Shown: positions 1-11,147, counted from the first letter of the stretch. The stretch is 64,000 bases of DNA from Spirometra erinaceieuropaei (GCA_902702965.1 CACRXP010000046.1:1228249-1292248), one strand, 5' to 3'. Notes: generated by a model not told the origin, from the sequence alone. Program-made: numbers and translations.

Positions 1-1185
1 GTTCTTGTATTCGTCACATGACTTGTACTTATTCTGCAAACTATGCTCCTACGACAGCCTGCTGCGGCGCAGCGTGGCTGAGTCAAGCAGTCATAACTCC
101 GGCGAATTCTGCATTCATAAGACCAGCCAAGCACTGGAACCAGCCAGTTCGTCTCTCTGCGTTTACCACAGGTGACAGTTAGGGGCGTTCTCGCCAGATC
201 GTTACTCCCACCCAGGTCTGATTGACTGGTGCGTACCAGTGGTGGATCGCGCACGCAACGCCTTTGCTACTATTTCTCATCTACCCCTATCCTCGTGATG
301 ATCTGGTCCTGCTATTGTAGTGATTCGCTATTTTCACTATCTTAGCCGCTAGTATTTGCCGCCGCACACTTATTCTCTTGATCTGAACGCGATCTTGTAC
401 CGCATCTCGAAATAGGTCTACTTCTATTCCTCAGATAAGATTTAGATGCATTTACTGCTGGTGATCTTGTCTCGGGTGTCGTACAAGCAAACATTCGTTG
501 ATGTGTACAGCCGGTGACCGATCTCATGACATATTATTCGAAATTAAGGAATGCGTTTTCGGTTGGGAAGGATTACCTTAGTGCGGTTTTTACGTTGATT
601 ATCTTCCGGCATAATCCCAAGATTTGGTAGATACCGGCCACATTCATTATAGGTTTGCGCAAATCGCTCAGTAATTTCTCGCTCAGATGAGTCGGAGTCG
701 TGACTGTTTGGGTCTTATCTAAGTTGCGTACTTTCATATTCCCCTGTTCTAACGATTTACTGTGAAATTCACATGAAATAAGAGGCAGGGACATCGACTG
801 TTCTACCAAAATTATCCTAATATTAGGCACCGTAAACACTGCAAATAAACCTATCTTGCATTTATGTGGGATTAAATTTTCAAGGCTGATATGTAGCTAC
901 AACCTTCCTAATATTGATGTGCTTCAGATAGCTGATTGATAGTTTCCAAAAGTGTTGCAATGGAATTATGGATTAATTTCTTTGAAGTAGCGCAGCATGC
1001 TAAATAGAAATGATAACTGTTTGAGAGGATGAATTCGAGTCTGGTTTTGGTTGAGAACGTGGTGTCTGTCTAACGGAATATTTGTATAATAGATTAGTCC
1101 AGATACATATAACACAGCCAATTACACGAACTGTACTCTAACTGGATAAAAGAATACTTACTGAAAGTCCGTCTCGAAAGAGAAG
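1..1185 (+). repeat. Dispersed repeat family A, copy 1 (unclassified, runs off the left edge)
   Basis: The first ~1.2 kb is repeated at 8262-9290, 9848-10030 and 12540-13585. Shared landmarks include a segment reading 'ccggcgaattctgcattc' (about 98-116 here) and the stretch around 'gcgttttcggttgggaag' (about 553). Copies 1 and 4 align almost continuously up to about 965. Copy 2 lacks roughly 690-990 but rejoins copy 1 at 'catgctaaatagaaa'. All reading frames are short and no protein domain is recognisable, so this is either non-coding or too decayed to classify. The 510-610 part is a diverged relative of the outer arm of the foldback elements at 36 and 57 kb. Confidence 0.75.
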
Positions 1186-1429
1186 TCTCTGTGTTATTAC
1201 CAACAAATACAAGTTAGACCTGAATGGCCATTTCTGGCTTATTAACCGTCGTCAACCAATCACACAGAACCCCGAGTTCGAGCCTCGGGTGTTCCACATA
1301 TGGGTGCTTTTTCCACACATGATATTTACCATATTTACAGTGGGGCCGAACAAGGCTGCCGTAAACTCTCCCAAAAAGGCCTTCTTCAAAGGTAACTTAC
1401 ACTCTTTTAATTGGAAGAAGGAGATAAAG
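1186..1429. other. Unassigned spacer
   Basis: No gene is visible. This stretch lies between the end of family A and the Penelope fragment, and may include the Penelope 3' untranslated end or its target DNA. Confidence 0.4.
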
Positions 1430-2290
1430 CGTTCTCTGGGGAGGAAGATTTAATCGTCTGACGTTTCATACTCGTACTCGAGCACATCATCGGAGACAGG
1501 CCAAATGAGAAATACATGGTTTAAATAGGCCATTCGTGCCCGCGCCTGATAGGTCGATCCCGCTCTCCTCTTATTGGTTCTCCTCTCGCGCGCAAGTGGT
1601 GCCTGATGGCCTCGTATGGCGCTGGCAGGTCAATACTGCGGTTAATCGAGTTGGCGTCTGATTGCCAGGCTTCGATTACTTCTCTCGCCAGCTTGCTTTC
1701 GGCTCGGCCGAGCACTTGGGCACCGTCAAAGTCGAACACGTGATTATTTTCTAGACAGTGCATGGCGACGTGCGAGCGTACATCCTTTCGCTTTACGGCT
1801 AAGGCGTGCCCATGCACGCGCGTGCGCAGACGTTTGTCCGTCATGCCGCAGTAGTTGGCCAGACAGTCGAGACATTTGACGCGGTAAATGACGCCTGACG
1901 TGTCTGCAGGTGGTAGCCGGCCCTTGGGTTGCATGAGTAAGCGGCGGATGGTAGCCTCCGGTCGGTGTCCAACGCCCACGCTTAGTGGCCTTAGCATGCG
2001 CTCAGTGGCTTCGGAGACGTTTCTCACGTAAGGCAGAACGCGGAAGGTTGCAGGCCTTTGCGTGTTCTCACGGTCGGCCCTCGTATGTCTTTGGTATAAG
2101 CATTTGTTTACGAAACTGCGCGGATATCCATTGGCAAGGAAGAGGTGCCATAGGGTTTCACGCTCCCGCAGCTTTTCGGCTTCTGTGCTGCAGTGTGTGT
2201 TGATGCGACGAAAAAGCGTCCGGACGCAGCTGCGTTTATGCGACGGGGGATGGTTACTGTTGTAGTGGAGAATTTTCTCCGTTTTAATTG
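1430..2290 (-). mobile_element. Penelope-like element, 5'-truncated, thumb and GIY-YIG endonuclease region
   Basis: The reading frame at 1521-2300 is 259 codons long and uninterrupted. It has the Penelope order: a thumb/connector segment with SHKRSCVRTLF (about residues 20-30), then NGYPRSFVNKC (58-67), then a GIY-YIG nuclease. The nuclease shows GVIY at 136-139, a CLDC pair at 143-146, YCG at 150-152, arginines at 157-161 and an EAW motif at 210-212. In known Penelope-like elements the GIY-YIG domain nicks the target for priming. The RT palm is missing. Upstream, the frame runs without a stop into LINE-derived sequence (see 2284-3162). The fragment is the best preserved Penelope coding piece in the window but cannot be autonomous. 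Confidence 0.85.
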
Positions 2291-3162
2291 CATGCATCAC
2301 TCCGATGGCAGCTTTTGCAGCCTTGTGGCACTGCAGTGTTGGTTTCAGGTTTTTTCTGCATACAAACCCCGAGATCCTTCTGTGAAGATTCTGCGGGAAG
2401 TCTTATATCTTTCAGGTGATATGTCCGCAGGCTCTCATTTGAATGAGACTTGGTTGGACGCAGATGAACGACAGCGCACTTCTGCACATTGAAGTCCAGA
2501 AGCCATTTCTCCGACCACGCTTGCAGTCGATGAAGATTGCTTTGGAGGGTTGTCTGGTCGTAAGGACTCTTGATGAATTGCCAGAGCTTAACGTCGTCAG
2601 CAAACATTATTTTGCCACACTCGAGTTCCTGAAGGCTGTCATTAACATAAAGGAGGAAGAGCAATGGTCGCAGAACTGAGCCTTGAGGCACACCACTGCT
2701 CACGTTCACCCATTTTGACATATCATCGCCGATACAAACACGTCGTTTTCGACCCACCAGAAACGCCCCTATCCAGTTCAGAAGATCTCCCCGGATGCCG
2801 ATGGCGCTCAATTTGTGAAGAAGGCGTTGGTACGGAACAGTATCGAAGGCTTTGCTAACATCGATGTACATGACATCAACCCCAAAACCCTCTTCTATGG
2901 CCCTGGGCCAGATCTCCAGACAAGCTAGCAGATTTGAGAGGCAGGTACGTCCTCTCCGGTGGCCATGCTGAAAATCCTGCAAGATGTTATTTTCTGCACA
3001 AAATTGCAGTATGACAATCTTTACTAGAGCTTTCATCGGTTTGCATGAGAGGCAGGTTAAACTAATAGGCCTGAAACTGGTTGCTGCCATCCTGCTACCA
3101 CCTTTATGTAAAAGAACGAGGTTAGCTGTCTTCCATTGTGATGACAGCCTTCCTGTTCTCAT
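2284..3162 (-). pseudogene. E0 reverse transcriptase, fingers to thumb
   Basis: A long open stretch with RT landmarks: FRPISLTCLSCK (fingers), YIDVSKAFDTVP (motif A, with its catalytic Asp), SGVPQGSVLRPLLFLLYVND (motif B), and FADDVKLW (motif C, at about 2590-2604). The catalytic aspartates of motifs A and C are kept. A frameshift near 2330-2360 changes the final ~20 residues, and the expected sequence continues in the frame that enters the Penelope part. Confidence 0.85.
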
Positions 3163-3253
3163 TGACAGCGCAAAAAACGTCGAAAGAGGCTTCGACAGCT
3201 CCGTTGACAGTTCCTTAAGTATCAGCCCAAGAATTTCATCAGGTACAGGAGAC

Positions 3254-3860
3254 TTATCTGGTGAAAACCGATTGAAAAAACTGAGACAATAATTTCACTT
3301 TCTGTGGCCCTTCGACTAACAAATTTCCGAGGCTATCCTTAAGACACGCATATTCGTCCCTATGTTTTCTTCTACTGCGGATGTACCCGCAAAACTTCTT
3401 GGGACATGTAGTGGATCCTGCTAACAGCCGATGCTCGAAAGAAGTTCTAGCAATCCGTATTTGTCTGCGGCATTTATTTCGCTGATCCTTATATTCGGCA
3501 AATGACACTGGATCTCGAAGTCGCAGATACTTTTCCACAGCCTCTTTTTATTCTTCATAGCCTTTTTGTCGTCGAATAGACCCACGGCGGTCGCCCACAG
3601 GGTCTTGGTATTTTTATTGGGCAATAGGAGTCAGTTAGACGCTCTATAATCCCGCGAAAGTACTGCCAGAATTCTTCTGAATATTCCATGTTGATTAACG
3701 AGGTTTCCTCCAAAAGAGAACGTCTCATTGCGTTAAAATCACCCTTGCACATATTTCTGCGACTCTTCATTTTTGATTGTTGGTTCAATAGGAGAGAGCA
3801 CACGCAGGTAAAAGCAATATGATCGCTTAAACCGAGTGGAGGTTGGGGATTCACTTCTCT
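3254..3860 (-). pseudogene. E0 endonuclease C-terminus and EN-RT linker
   Basis: Frames at 3254-3538 and 3555-3854 match, with shifts between them, the linker of the related copy at 33590-34165 (for example AEYKDQRNKCR and the preceding FWQYFRGIIERL). The upstream end carries GLSDHIAFTC, the SDH motif that closes the endonuclease fold. It is broken by a frameshift near 3550. Confidence 0.75.
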
Positions 3861-4500
3861 TATGACTCCTTTTTCTTCACTGAAATCGAGGTGTTAACAA
3901 TTAGATCGTTGTCTGCCTCTTAGTCTTGTTCCAAATTTTATGTGTTGAATGACGTATTTATCAAAGGAGAGTTGTAGTAGCTTGTGGTCAAATGACGTGG
4001 AAGGGGCGTTTGTTAAGGGAACTTTCCAGTCTATTCCCGGAGCGTTAAAGTTAGCCAGAAGTAGTAAGTTTTCCTGCTAACATAACAACTCTAGTTTACT
4101 AGGTAATCCCAGATCGGCGATTTCATTCGATCTGGGAGGCCAATAGACGACACACAGGTTAAGTGTCGGTAATTTTTTGACATGAAATAATTTCAAAATT
4201 TCGCGGCGCCCCATCAGATATTTCTCGCTGACAGCAAGGAATCTCATTTGACACATAAATCGGTGTGCCTCTTCCTCTTCGTTGAAATCTGTCACAACGG
4301 AACAGTTGGTAGCCTTCAATACTGACTTCGCTACTACTTATTTACTCAGATAACCATGTCTCAGTTAAGAATATTATGTGAGGTTTCTGTTCAGAGACTA
4401 GTAATCTGAGTTCATCTAGGTTGTTGAGGAGGCTTTAACAGTTAGTGTAATAGAGTTCTAGGCAACGACTACTGGTGCCCTCAGCCTCAGGAGTTGGTAA
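3860..4500 (-). pseudogene. E0 endonuclease domain, N-terminal and central part
   Basis: The minus strand reads LDELRLLVSEQKP and LTETWLSE at about 4430-4340, the start of an exonuclease-endonuclease-phosphatase domain. It then gives LNLCVVYWPPRSNEIAD in the 4077-4319 frame. The DNA matches E6 32920-33490 closely, but stops and small indels prevent a continuous reading. Confidence 0.7.
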
Positions 4501-4504
4501 TTTT

Positions 4505-5240
4505 GCGCAGGTTAGGCTGTCAGAATGACGCCTTCGGCCAGAGAGATGTTCTCTTGACCTGAATTATTTGTGCGTTCTTGATTTGTAGGTGGGTTTCGCC
4601 GCTGCTTCTCCGCTTTTCCAGCTCCGTCAGCAGCTCACACATTTCCGTTCGCTCCGTTGGCTCGTAGTCCGGCTGAAAAAACACATCAGGATGCTGACTC
4701 CGCAGAGATGATTTTCTCGGTAACAGGAGCTGTGCCTTTGCGTCAGTCTCCAAAATAACTTCTAGGCGCCGAGGCCGGGAAGTTGAACTGGACGCTGATT
4801 GAATCTCACCTATTCGGAATGCTTTGAGAACATTAAGTGATTCGCCGTCTCTTAATCAAGCTTTCGCATACACTTGAAGATGGTCTAAATCATGCTAACT
4901 CTCTCCCTTGGAATTGTTGCCGTTGATTCGGGTACTCCTTTTATAACGCCGTTTTGCTTGCGACTGAATCTAGCACTCGTTGTTGTCGCAAATCTTTTGA
5001 AAGACTGAGCGTTCTCTTCCAGTCGAACTGTTTCGCTGGCTCCGGATGAACTAGCTATTGGGGTAGCGAAGCTCAGATCCGTGTACGATTCATTTATCTT
5101 CGTGTTGATAACACTACCTTCTGTGTTGTCGTCTTGGTCGTCGAAAAAGCTAGCCTCAGTTTCTTCTGAAGCCTCCTCTTGAATATTCTGTCTTGGTTTC
5201 GGCCCACAAGGTGTTCCAATATCTTTATTGTTCAACATAG
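4505..5240 (-). pseudogene. E0 ORF1-like N-terminal region
   Basis: Two frames, 4885-5238 and 4520-4753, carry pieces typical of the CR1-type ORF1 part: NGVIKGVPESTATIPRERV in the first, and DVFFQPDYEPTER followed by LQIKNAQIIQVKRTSLWPK in the second. In the related copy E6 the same blocks lie at 32240-32640. A nucleic-acid-binding role is assumed from the family, not seen here. Confidence 0.65.
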
Positions 5241-6008
5241 TTGAGGGCTACCGGCTGTCCTTTGAAGTATCGGGCACAGACGCAGGCAGGTCCTTTATGA
5301 CAATGCATTTATTGCGATCAAATAGAGGGCCTTGTGGTTAAACCATGCCAGCAGAGACTTCATCGCGGATATCCCAACTACCGTCATCCACCGATTGAGG
5401 AAGGTTTGATTCGGTAGGACTAAACATGACTGCCTGTTTACTACCATCTTTTATTCATTAGTGATTTTCAGCGGAATGATTTTTACTTGCTGTGTAGCCA
5501 TCTCTTGCTCCCTTGTCTGACTCTCCATGCCTTTCCGAGGTGCTCTGAGACATCTTTTAGTTAGCTGAGATCGCGTCTGGCAACCATTTTCTCGCGCAAG
5601 ACACTGTTTGAAGGAGTCCGAAACATATCGTATTTCAACCGGGCCAACAATATGAAGCAAATAGTAAACGACACAGCCGTTCTTGGCACTGGAAAGTCTG
5701 GCGTAGCTATTAGCAGAGGAATGATACTAAGGAAAAAGGGTGTCACGAAAAAAGTTCTGTCAAAGTTCCGTGTAGATCGTTCGAGGAATTGCTGATTACG
5801 CTTCAATTTCTTAATCCAAATGGGCCTGCATAGCGTCCAGTAAACAGAAATCCCGAAAAAGTCAAATCCCTCGGATGTCGAAAATTTCAAACCGAATTTA
5901 AAAGACGCGCTCATGGTGGAGCTATGAACACGTGTAAGAGCTATGAACACGTGTCTGGAGCTTGACACACGGGATAATAATAATAATAACAATGATAATA
6001 ATAAGCAC
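5241..6008. other. Unassigned region with short AAT microsatellite
   Basis: No supported gene. A 149-codon minus-strand frame (5561-6010) starts inside an AAT/ATA microsatellite at about 5974-6003, which gives its leucine-rich start, so I do not treat it as coding. Two near-identical 18-base units containing 'gaacacgtgt' are tandem at about 5925-5960. The rest may include the 5' untranslated part of E0. Confidence 0.45.
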
Positions 6009-6345
6009 ATCTGTCCGGCCAGCAGTGAAAAAAACTCCTGATTAAAAGGAATGAAAATAAAGTTGATGGTGGTTTTTAAGGTTTGCAGGGTTCAGGAAAA
6101 AAACTGCTGACCACAAGCTCTCGACCATCAAGAAGATAGGGGTTGCACGATATCGGAGATTATCAGACGCCAATTTCTTTCATAAAGTTGGGGATAGTCA
6201 AAAAAGAGGCGCCGAAGAACAGCTGTCGCTGTTGGCCGAATAAATTGTCCCTGGTGAGACCGGCCATAGCGGTCAGAGACCACAAACGCCATCGCCACGG
6301 TACAGTCAATCAGTGGATTCAGCAGATGATCTTTGACGGAATATC
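6009..6345 (+). repeat. Dispersed repeat family B, copy 1
   Basis: About 330 bp, also present at 15478-15800 (same strand) and 53625-53945 (opposite strand). Each copy begins with a cagcagt-type motif followed by an A-rich run, then runs through a conserved 'gagaccg' core to a region near 'acagtc.atcagtg'. There is no coding potential. It may be a SINE or a non-autonomous DNA element; I cannot tell which. Confidence 0.75.
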
Positions 6346-6361
6346 TGAGCAACTGATTTGC

Positions 6362-6640
6362 AAGTATTCACGTAATTAATAACTTAGGACTCTCTACGCA
6401 TTTCTCGCGCGAGCATCATTTTTGAGGCTAATTCAAATATGTCAACTATTCTAAGATGGGTTGATAATTAGCTCAGGGAAGGATATTTAAGTTGCTTCCG
6501 TAGCCTTGTAAGTCTGTTTTCAAGAAAGTGTGGGCCACCGATGGAATAAGCACTCAGTTCAAACATCTTCCGTGGAATAAGGTCGAGAAGATCTTCTGTT
6601 GCGCGTTGTAATAAATTGTAAAAGAAATTAAGATCATCGG
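6362..6640 (-). repeat. Duplicated EN-RT linker segment of LINE E7 (copy 2)
   Basis: This segment is a second, diverged copy of 7501-7790, including 'tctcgcgcgag', 'gtaagtctgtttt' and 'aaagtgtggg'. In LINE reading direction it lies directly after the RT motif YADDLN, where the RT C-terminal half should be. It is therefore out of order and marks a rearrangement or a second truncated copy. Confidence 0.7.
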
Positions 6641-8150
6641 CATACATAAACAATTGAGAATGTTTATCTGCCGCCGAGATATCATTTCTGTAAAGCAGGA
6701 ACAAAAGAGGACCTAAAACGGTGCCTTATAGGACACCACTTAAAATAGGGCTTTCACTGAAAGGGAAGATCCCACTAAAACTTTTGTTTACGATCAGACA
6801 AGTATGACTTGATAAAGTCCATTAAGGAACTGCGAATTCCCAGAGCTTCTAATTTAACAAAGAACCTCCATGTGGCATTTTATCAAAGGCTTTACTAAGA
6901 TCAAAATAAATAACGACAACAGACAGATGGTCATTACGAAGTGAAGTCAGTAGATTGAGAAACGACATATGACATGTTTCACAAGAGCGATCTGGTAAAA
7001 ACAACCAGGCTGGGAAGTTCTAATAACGTGATTGGCTATGCAGAATTCGGTTATTTTTAAGGCGATAACTTTTTGAAAGATTTTGGCGAGAGTTGGTGTT
7101 TTATGGACACCTCGATAATTCTGAACGTCAGAACCACAGCCAGACTTAAGTATTGGAATAATAATAGAAGTTTTCCAATAGTCAGGGAAGAATCTCTAAG
7201 CTGCTTTATAAGTGAGTTTGGGATATTGTCCGTACCTACTGAGTGAGACTTAAGAAGATGGTTTATCAGTTTTGGAATACTTGCACGAGAAAAATTAATG
7301 ATGCTGGGAGAAAAATCAGACAACGGAGGAATTAAAGGGATTGGGCCAGTTTCAATGGTAAAATGTTTGACAAAGAATAAATTTATAATTTCTGCTTTGA
7401 CTGACTCCTCTGTAATGAAGGCATCGCTGGTACTTAGCAAAGGCGGAACGGCTTGGCGGGATTTAGCAGATGAGCTTTTACGGAAGATCTGATCAGTTTA
7501 TTAAGAAGCATTCACGTCATTAATAGCTAAAGACTCTCTACGTCTATCTCGCGCGAGCCTCATTTTCGAAGCTAGTTCAGATATTTCAACGATTGTTAGA
7601 TGAACTGATAATAAGCTCACAGAAGGATCTTTAAACTGCTTCCGTAGCTTTTTAAGTCTGTTTTTCAGAAAGTGTGGGACTGCGGTAGAATAAACACTCG
7701 ATTTTTGAACATCTTCCGAGGAATAAGGTCAATAAGACCTTCTGTTACAAATTGTAATAAATTTTTGGAAGAAATTTAGTCATTATTGGAAAAAAATATT
7801 ATGCCAATCAAGAGTGCATGTTAAGTTATTTACTAATTCCTTGCTAATATTAGCAAAGTCAAAAATACTACGTCGTACTGTTGGCTTAGCGGAAATGACG
7901 ACTGGAAGGCGGCAATGGATTAATGCACGATCACTTGCAAAATGGTCATGAAAGAAATGCATAGATAGTGGAAAGGTGCCATTAGTAAAAATTTAGACCG
8001 AAAACTATCGTATCTGGTAGAAGAGTGGACTAATTGAGACAAGCTTGAAAGGTGCATGGTGTCTAGAAGCTTCTGAAATTTATGAGAAGAGGTATGATTG
8101 TGCCAGTCAATTTCCGGCAAATTGAAATCGCCTACGATGATCTCCACATC
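6362..8150 (-). mobile_element. LINE E7, minus strand, degenerate and rearranged
   Basis: Minus-strand pieces in order: an endonuclease segment with VGDFNLPEIDWH (7920-8147; the GDFN catalytic motif is at about 8120-8133), a linker (7501-7790), RT N-terminal part with GTDNIPNSLIKQL (7057-7440), and RT palm with FMYADDLNFF (about 6632-6650). The 6780-7050 stretch is fingers/palm broken by frameshifts. It belongs to the same YADDL-type group as E1-E4. No open frame is long enough for activity. Confidence 0.75.
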
Positions 8151-8261
8151 GAAAGAAGTCTCTGCAATTTTTACAAAGAGTTCACAACGATGGCTTTTTT
8201 TTTCAGAGTAGCAAGGAGGATTACAAACACATCCGATTATGCCTTTCCTTTTTTGCGGAAG

Positions 8262-9290
8262 TGAATAGGATGAAATTGTTTATCTTCAATGCTCAGTCCC
8301 CTCTATTACCTACATATCCCTGTTTCTTATTGTGCACCTCTGCATCTTATTCGTTCTTCTCTTCGTCACATGTCTTGTACTTATTCTTCAGACTATCCTC
8401 CTATGACAGACTTTTGCGCCAGAGTCTGGTTTTGTCAAGCAGTCATAACTCCGGCGAATTCTGCATTCACAAGTCCAGCCAAGCACTGGAACCAGCCACT
8501 TCGTCTCTCTGCCTTTACCACAGGTGACAGTGAGGCGCGTTCTCGGGAGATCTTTACTCCCACCTAACTCTGATTGACTGGCACCTACAAGTTGTGGGCC
8601 CCGTACTGGACGCGTTCGCTACGATCCCTCATCAACCACTATCCTCTTGACGATCTGGTCCTGTCATTGCTGTGATTGGTTATTTTCACTATCTTAGCTC
8701 TTCGTATTTGCCGCGGCATACTTATTCCGTTGATCTGAACACGATCTTGTACCGAATCTCGAAATAGGTCTACTTTTACTCCTCAGATAAGATTTAGATG
8801 CAGTTATTGCCGGTGATCTTGTCTCGGGTGTCATACTAGCAAAGATTCGTTGAAGTGTACAGCTAGTGGCCGATCTCATGACATATTATTTGAAATTCCG
8901 CAACGCGTTTTCGGGTGGGAAGGATTAGATTAGTGCGGTTTTTACGTTGATTAACTTGCGGCATTATCCCAAACTTTTACAGAAACCAGCCGCGTTAATT
9001 ATAGGTTTGCGCAAATTGCTCTGACGAGTCCTGGATTGCTTACTTTGATGGAGCAAAACATGCTAAATAGAAACGGTAACTGTTTGAGAGAATGAAGTGG
9101 AGCTATTATTGTATGTGAGGTCTAGGTTGAGAACGTGACATCTTTTTAACAGAATATTTATGTAATAATATAGCCCAGACACATTTAACACCGCCAAATA
9201 CATGAACAGGTCTCTAAATGAACAAAAATTAACTTACCGAAAATCCGTCCTGAAATTGAAGGCTATGTTAAGCCGTCCATTTCAGAGACC
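8262..9290 (+). repeat. Dispersed repeat family A, copy 2
   Basis: It aligns with copy 1 and copy 4 over most of its length. Its left end holds a short stretch, also present in copy 4, that reads like the first residues of a LINE endonuclease (LFIFNAQS here, LLIFNV in copy 4). It lacks the ~300 bp corresponding to 690-990 of copy 1. It abuts the 5' side of LINE E7, head to head. Confidence 0.75.
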
Positions 9291-9847
9291 ACTAGTGCAT
9301 TTAGAAGGTGAGCAAACACACTTAGTCGTCTAATGACATTATTTGCATTCCCAAACATTTCCAACGGTCATCCTATACTTCTAAATGTGGTTTTAATTCA
9401 CAGCCTCCATTGTGTTGACGCCCAGAAACCAGCTTTTAGTAAATCGCATGGTATCATATCATGCAACTTGGATATCTATTAAATCTAGACCACATGCTCC
9501 CGCGGTTATATATGATGCAGCATTGTTCTAGGTTCGTGGCTCGATGGTGGTTCTATCAATTTAGTTTGATTGTATTTGATACAGCAATGCACAGTGAGCT
9601 CCCGGAATAATTATGCCGGATATGGACGCCGCAGTGTCGGCAACTATCGATAGAACGATGGTTTAGTCAAAAGTGGAGAAGGGAATGGGTGGGTGGCACG
9701 TTAGAAAGAGGGAAAAATAGACAGTTGACCAGATTACTCATAAATATTATACAAGGCCTCAATTCATACTAAATGTATACGGGTAATGAAAGCCAATTGT
9801 TTTATTCTTAATTGGACTTTCAATAACAAGGACAAGAGGCCTTCTCA
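9291..9847. other. Unassigned spacer
   Basis: No coding signal or clear repeat is visible at this length. The region is AT-rich. Confidence 0.4.
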
Positions 9848-10030
9848 GGAGATCGTTACTCCCACCCAGCTTTGATTGACTGGCGCCTACCAGTGGTGGG
9901 TCCCTCACGCAACGCCCTTGCTACTATTTCTCATCAACCCCCATGCTCGTGACGATCTGGTTCCGCCATTGCAGTGAGTCGCTATTTTCTCTATTTTAGC
10001 CGCTAGTATTTGCCGCGGCACACTGATTCT
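9848..10030 (+). repeat. Family A, copy 3 (short internal fragment)
   Basis: About 180 bp matching 200-370 of copy 1, including 'cgctagtatttgccgc'. Both ends stop abruptly in unrelated sequence, so it is a truncated copy. Confidence 0.75.
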
Positions 10031-10403
10031 GGGTTTGGTGAGCCAGTTCATTTGCTCGAGAGAGATGTTCATTCGCTGATTGGACATTGTGAATTCAAGA
10101 GGGTGTTGGAGTACAAATAATTCTAATCGCTGCGACGGAAGCAATGTTCGTCTGACGTGTCCAGTGCATTCGACAGCTTTGAACATAGACAGCGGAGAAT
10201 GGGGACCTAAAGAGGTTTGCCGATGAGAAAGAAAAAGAAGAGCAAAAACAAGATGATGATGTTGATGATGGACAAAATATTGAAATGAAATAAAATAAAA
10301 TATTAAAAATGAAATAATGTGTGTTTTAAAAAAAAGATGTTCGAAAATTGCTGTAGTTAGGCAGTGTGTTGCAAGCCAAAAGAGGATTCCATCAGTCGGC
10401 AAT
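10031..10403. other. Unassigned spacer with GATGAT-type low complexity
   Basis: A minus-strand 165-codon frame overlaps this stretch and family A copy 3. Its His/Phe-rich middle comes from low-complexity AT-rich DNA at 10240-10320, so coding is unlikely. Confidence 0.4.
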
Positions 10404-10798
10404 ATCTACGTGAATGTGACCCTCTGCGGTGGGATGTGGTTTGGTAGCCCCACCTGAAGTAAGTAAATCCCAGTCACCTCTTTTAGGGGAACGGTGGTAA
10501 TAGGGGTTTGTACAAGTGGAGCCAGGGAACGCACAGGCGACGACTTAAAGTAGTTGTATGCGAAAGAAAAGCTATTGGAAGGGCTTAGTTGTAATTTAAA
10601 TGGTTGAGAAATGGTTGCCCTAACTCCTAACGCTTACCCTAAGACCTTACTATAACCCCTCATCCTAAACCCCAACCGCCAATCCTAACCTTTAACCCAA
10701 ACCGCTAACCATCATCTTTAACCATAACCAAAACTCCAACGGTATTGTGTCCATTAGTGGGCCTACCGAACCAGCTCTTACGCCCGCGTTCACGTAAC
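10404..10798 (+). repeat. MITE-like unit 1 with degenerate telomere-like core
   Basis: The left arm ('ctacgtgaatgtgacc' ... 'ggtttggtagcccc') has an imperfect inverted counterpart at the right end ('gggcctaccgaacc' ... 'gcgttcacgtaac'). Between the arms is a run of degenerate CCTAAC/CCCTAA hexamers at about 10617-10735. A second unit follows directly, so the pair is also a tandem duplication. Confidence 0.65.
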
Positions 10799-10800
10799 AT

Positions 10801-11147
10801 ATCTACGTGAAGGAGACCCGCTGAGGTCGGATGTGGTTTGGTAGCCCCACCTGAAGTAAGCAAACCCCAGTCACCTATAACACGGGTCCGGTGGTAATAG
10901 GGGTTTATATTAAATGGAGGCAGGGAACGCACAGGCGACGAGTTTAAGTAGTTGTATGCAAAGGAAAGCTGTTGAAAGTTGATATAGTTGCAGTAATTCC
11001 TAACCCTTCCACTGAGACCTTAATATAAACTCTTATCCTAAAACCCAACCGTTGACCCCAACCTTTAACCCTAACCCCAACCCCAACGGTATTGTGTCCA
11101 TTAGGTAGGCCTGCCGAACCACCTCTTACCCCCGCTGCTACATGAAT
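10801..11147 (+). repeat. MITE-like unit 2 with degenerate telomere-like core
   Basis: It repeats unit 1 in the same orientation, including 'tggtagccccacctgaag' and the telomere-like core (about 11000-11095). Its right arm ('ggcctgccgaaccacctc') again mirrors its left arm. A partly similar block, in the reverse sense, lies inside the 59509-59934 element. Confidence 0.65.

Larger units (their letters stand above)
2284..5240 (-). mobile_element. CR1-like LINE E0, degenerate, 3' end replaced by the Penelope fragment
   Basis: Read on the minus strand from 5240 down: an ORF1-like part, an apurinic-type endonuclease, a linker and a reverse transcriptase, in the order expected for a CR1/Jockey-type LINE. 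It parallels the plus-strand copy at 31.5-35.97 kb almost throughout. The RT stops about where E6 encodes its HAIK motif, and the remaining C-terminal part is absent because Penelope sequence begins there. Several frameshifts and stops divide it into at least six frames, so it is dead. Confidence 0.85.

Noticed and set aside
5561..6010. 149-codon minus frame with a leucine-rich, signal-like start
   Set aside because: The start comes from an AAT/ATA microsatellite and the rest has no recognisable content.
9905..10402. 165-codon minus frame
   Set aside because: It spans the end of repeat A and low-complexity AT-rich DNA; His/Phe runs are compositional.
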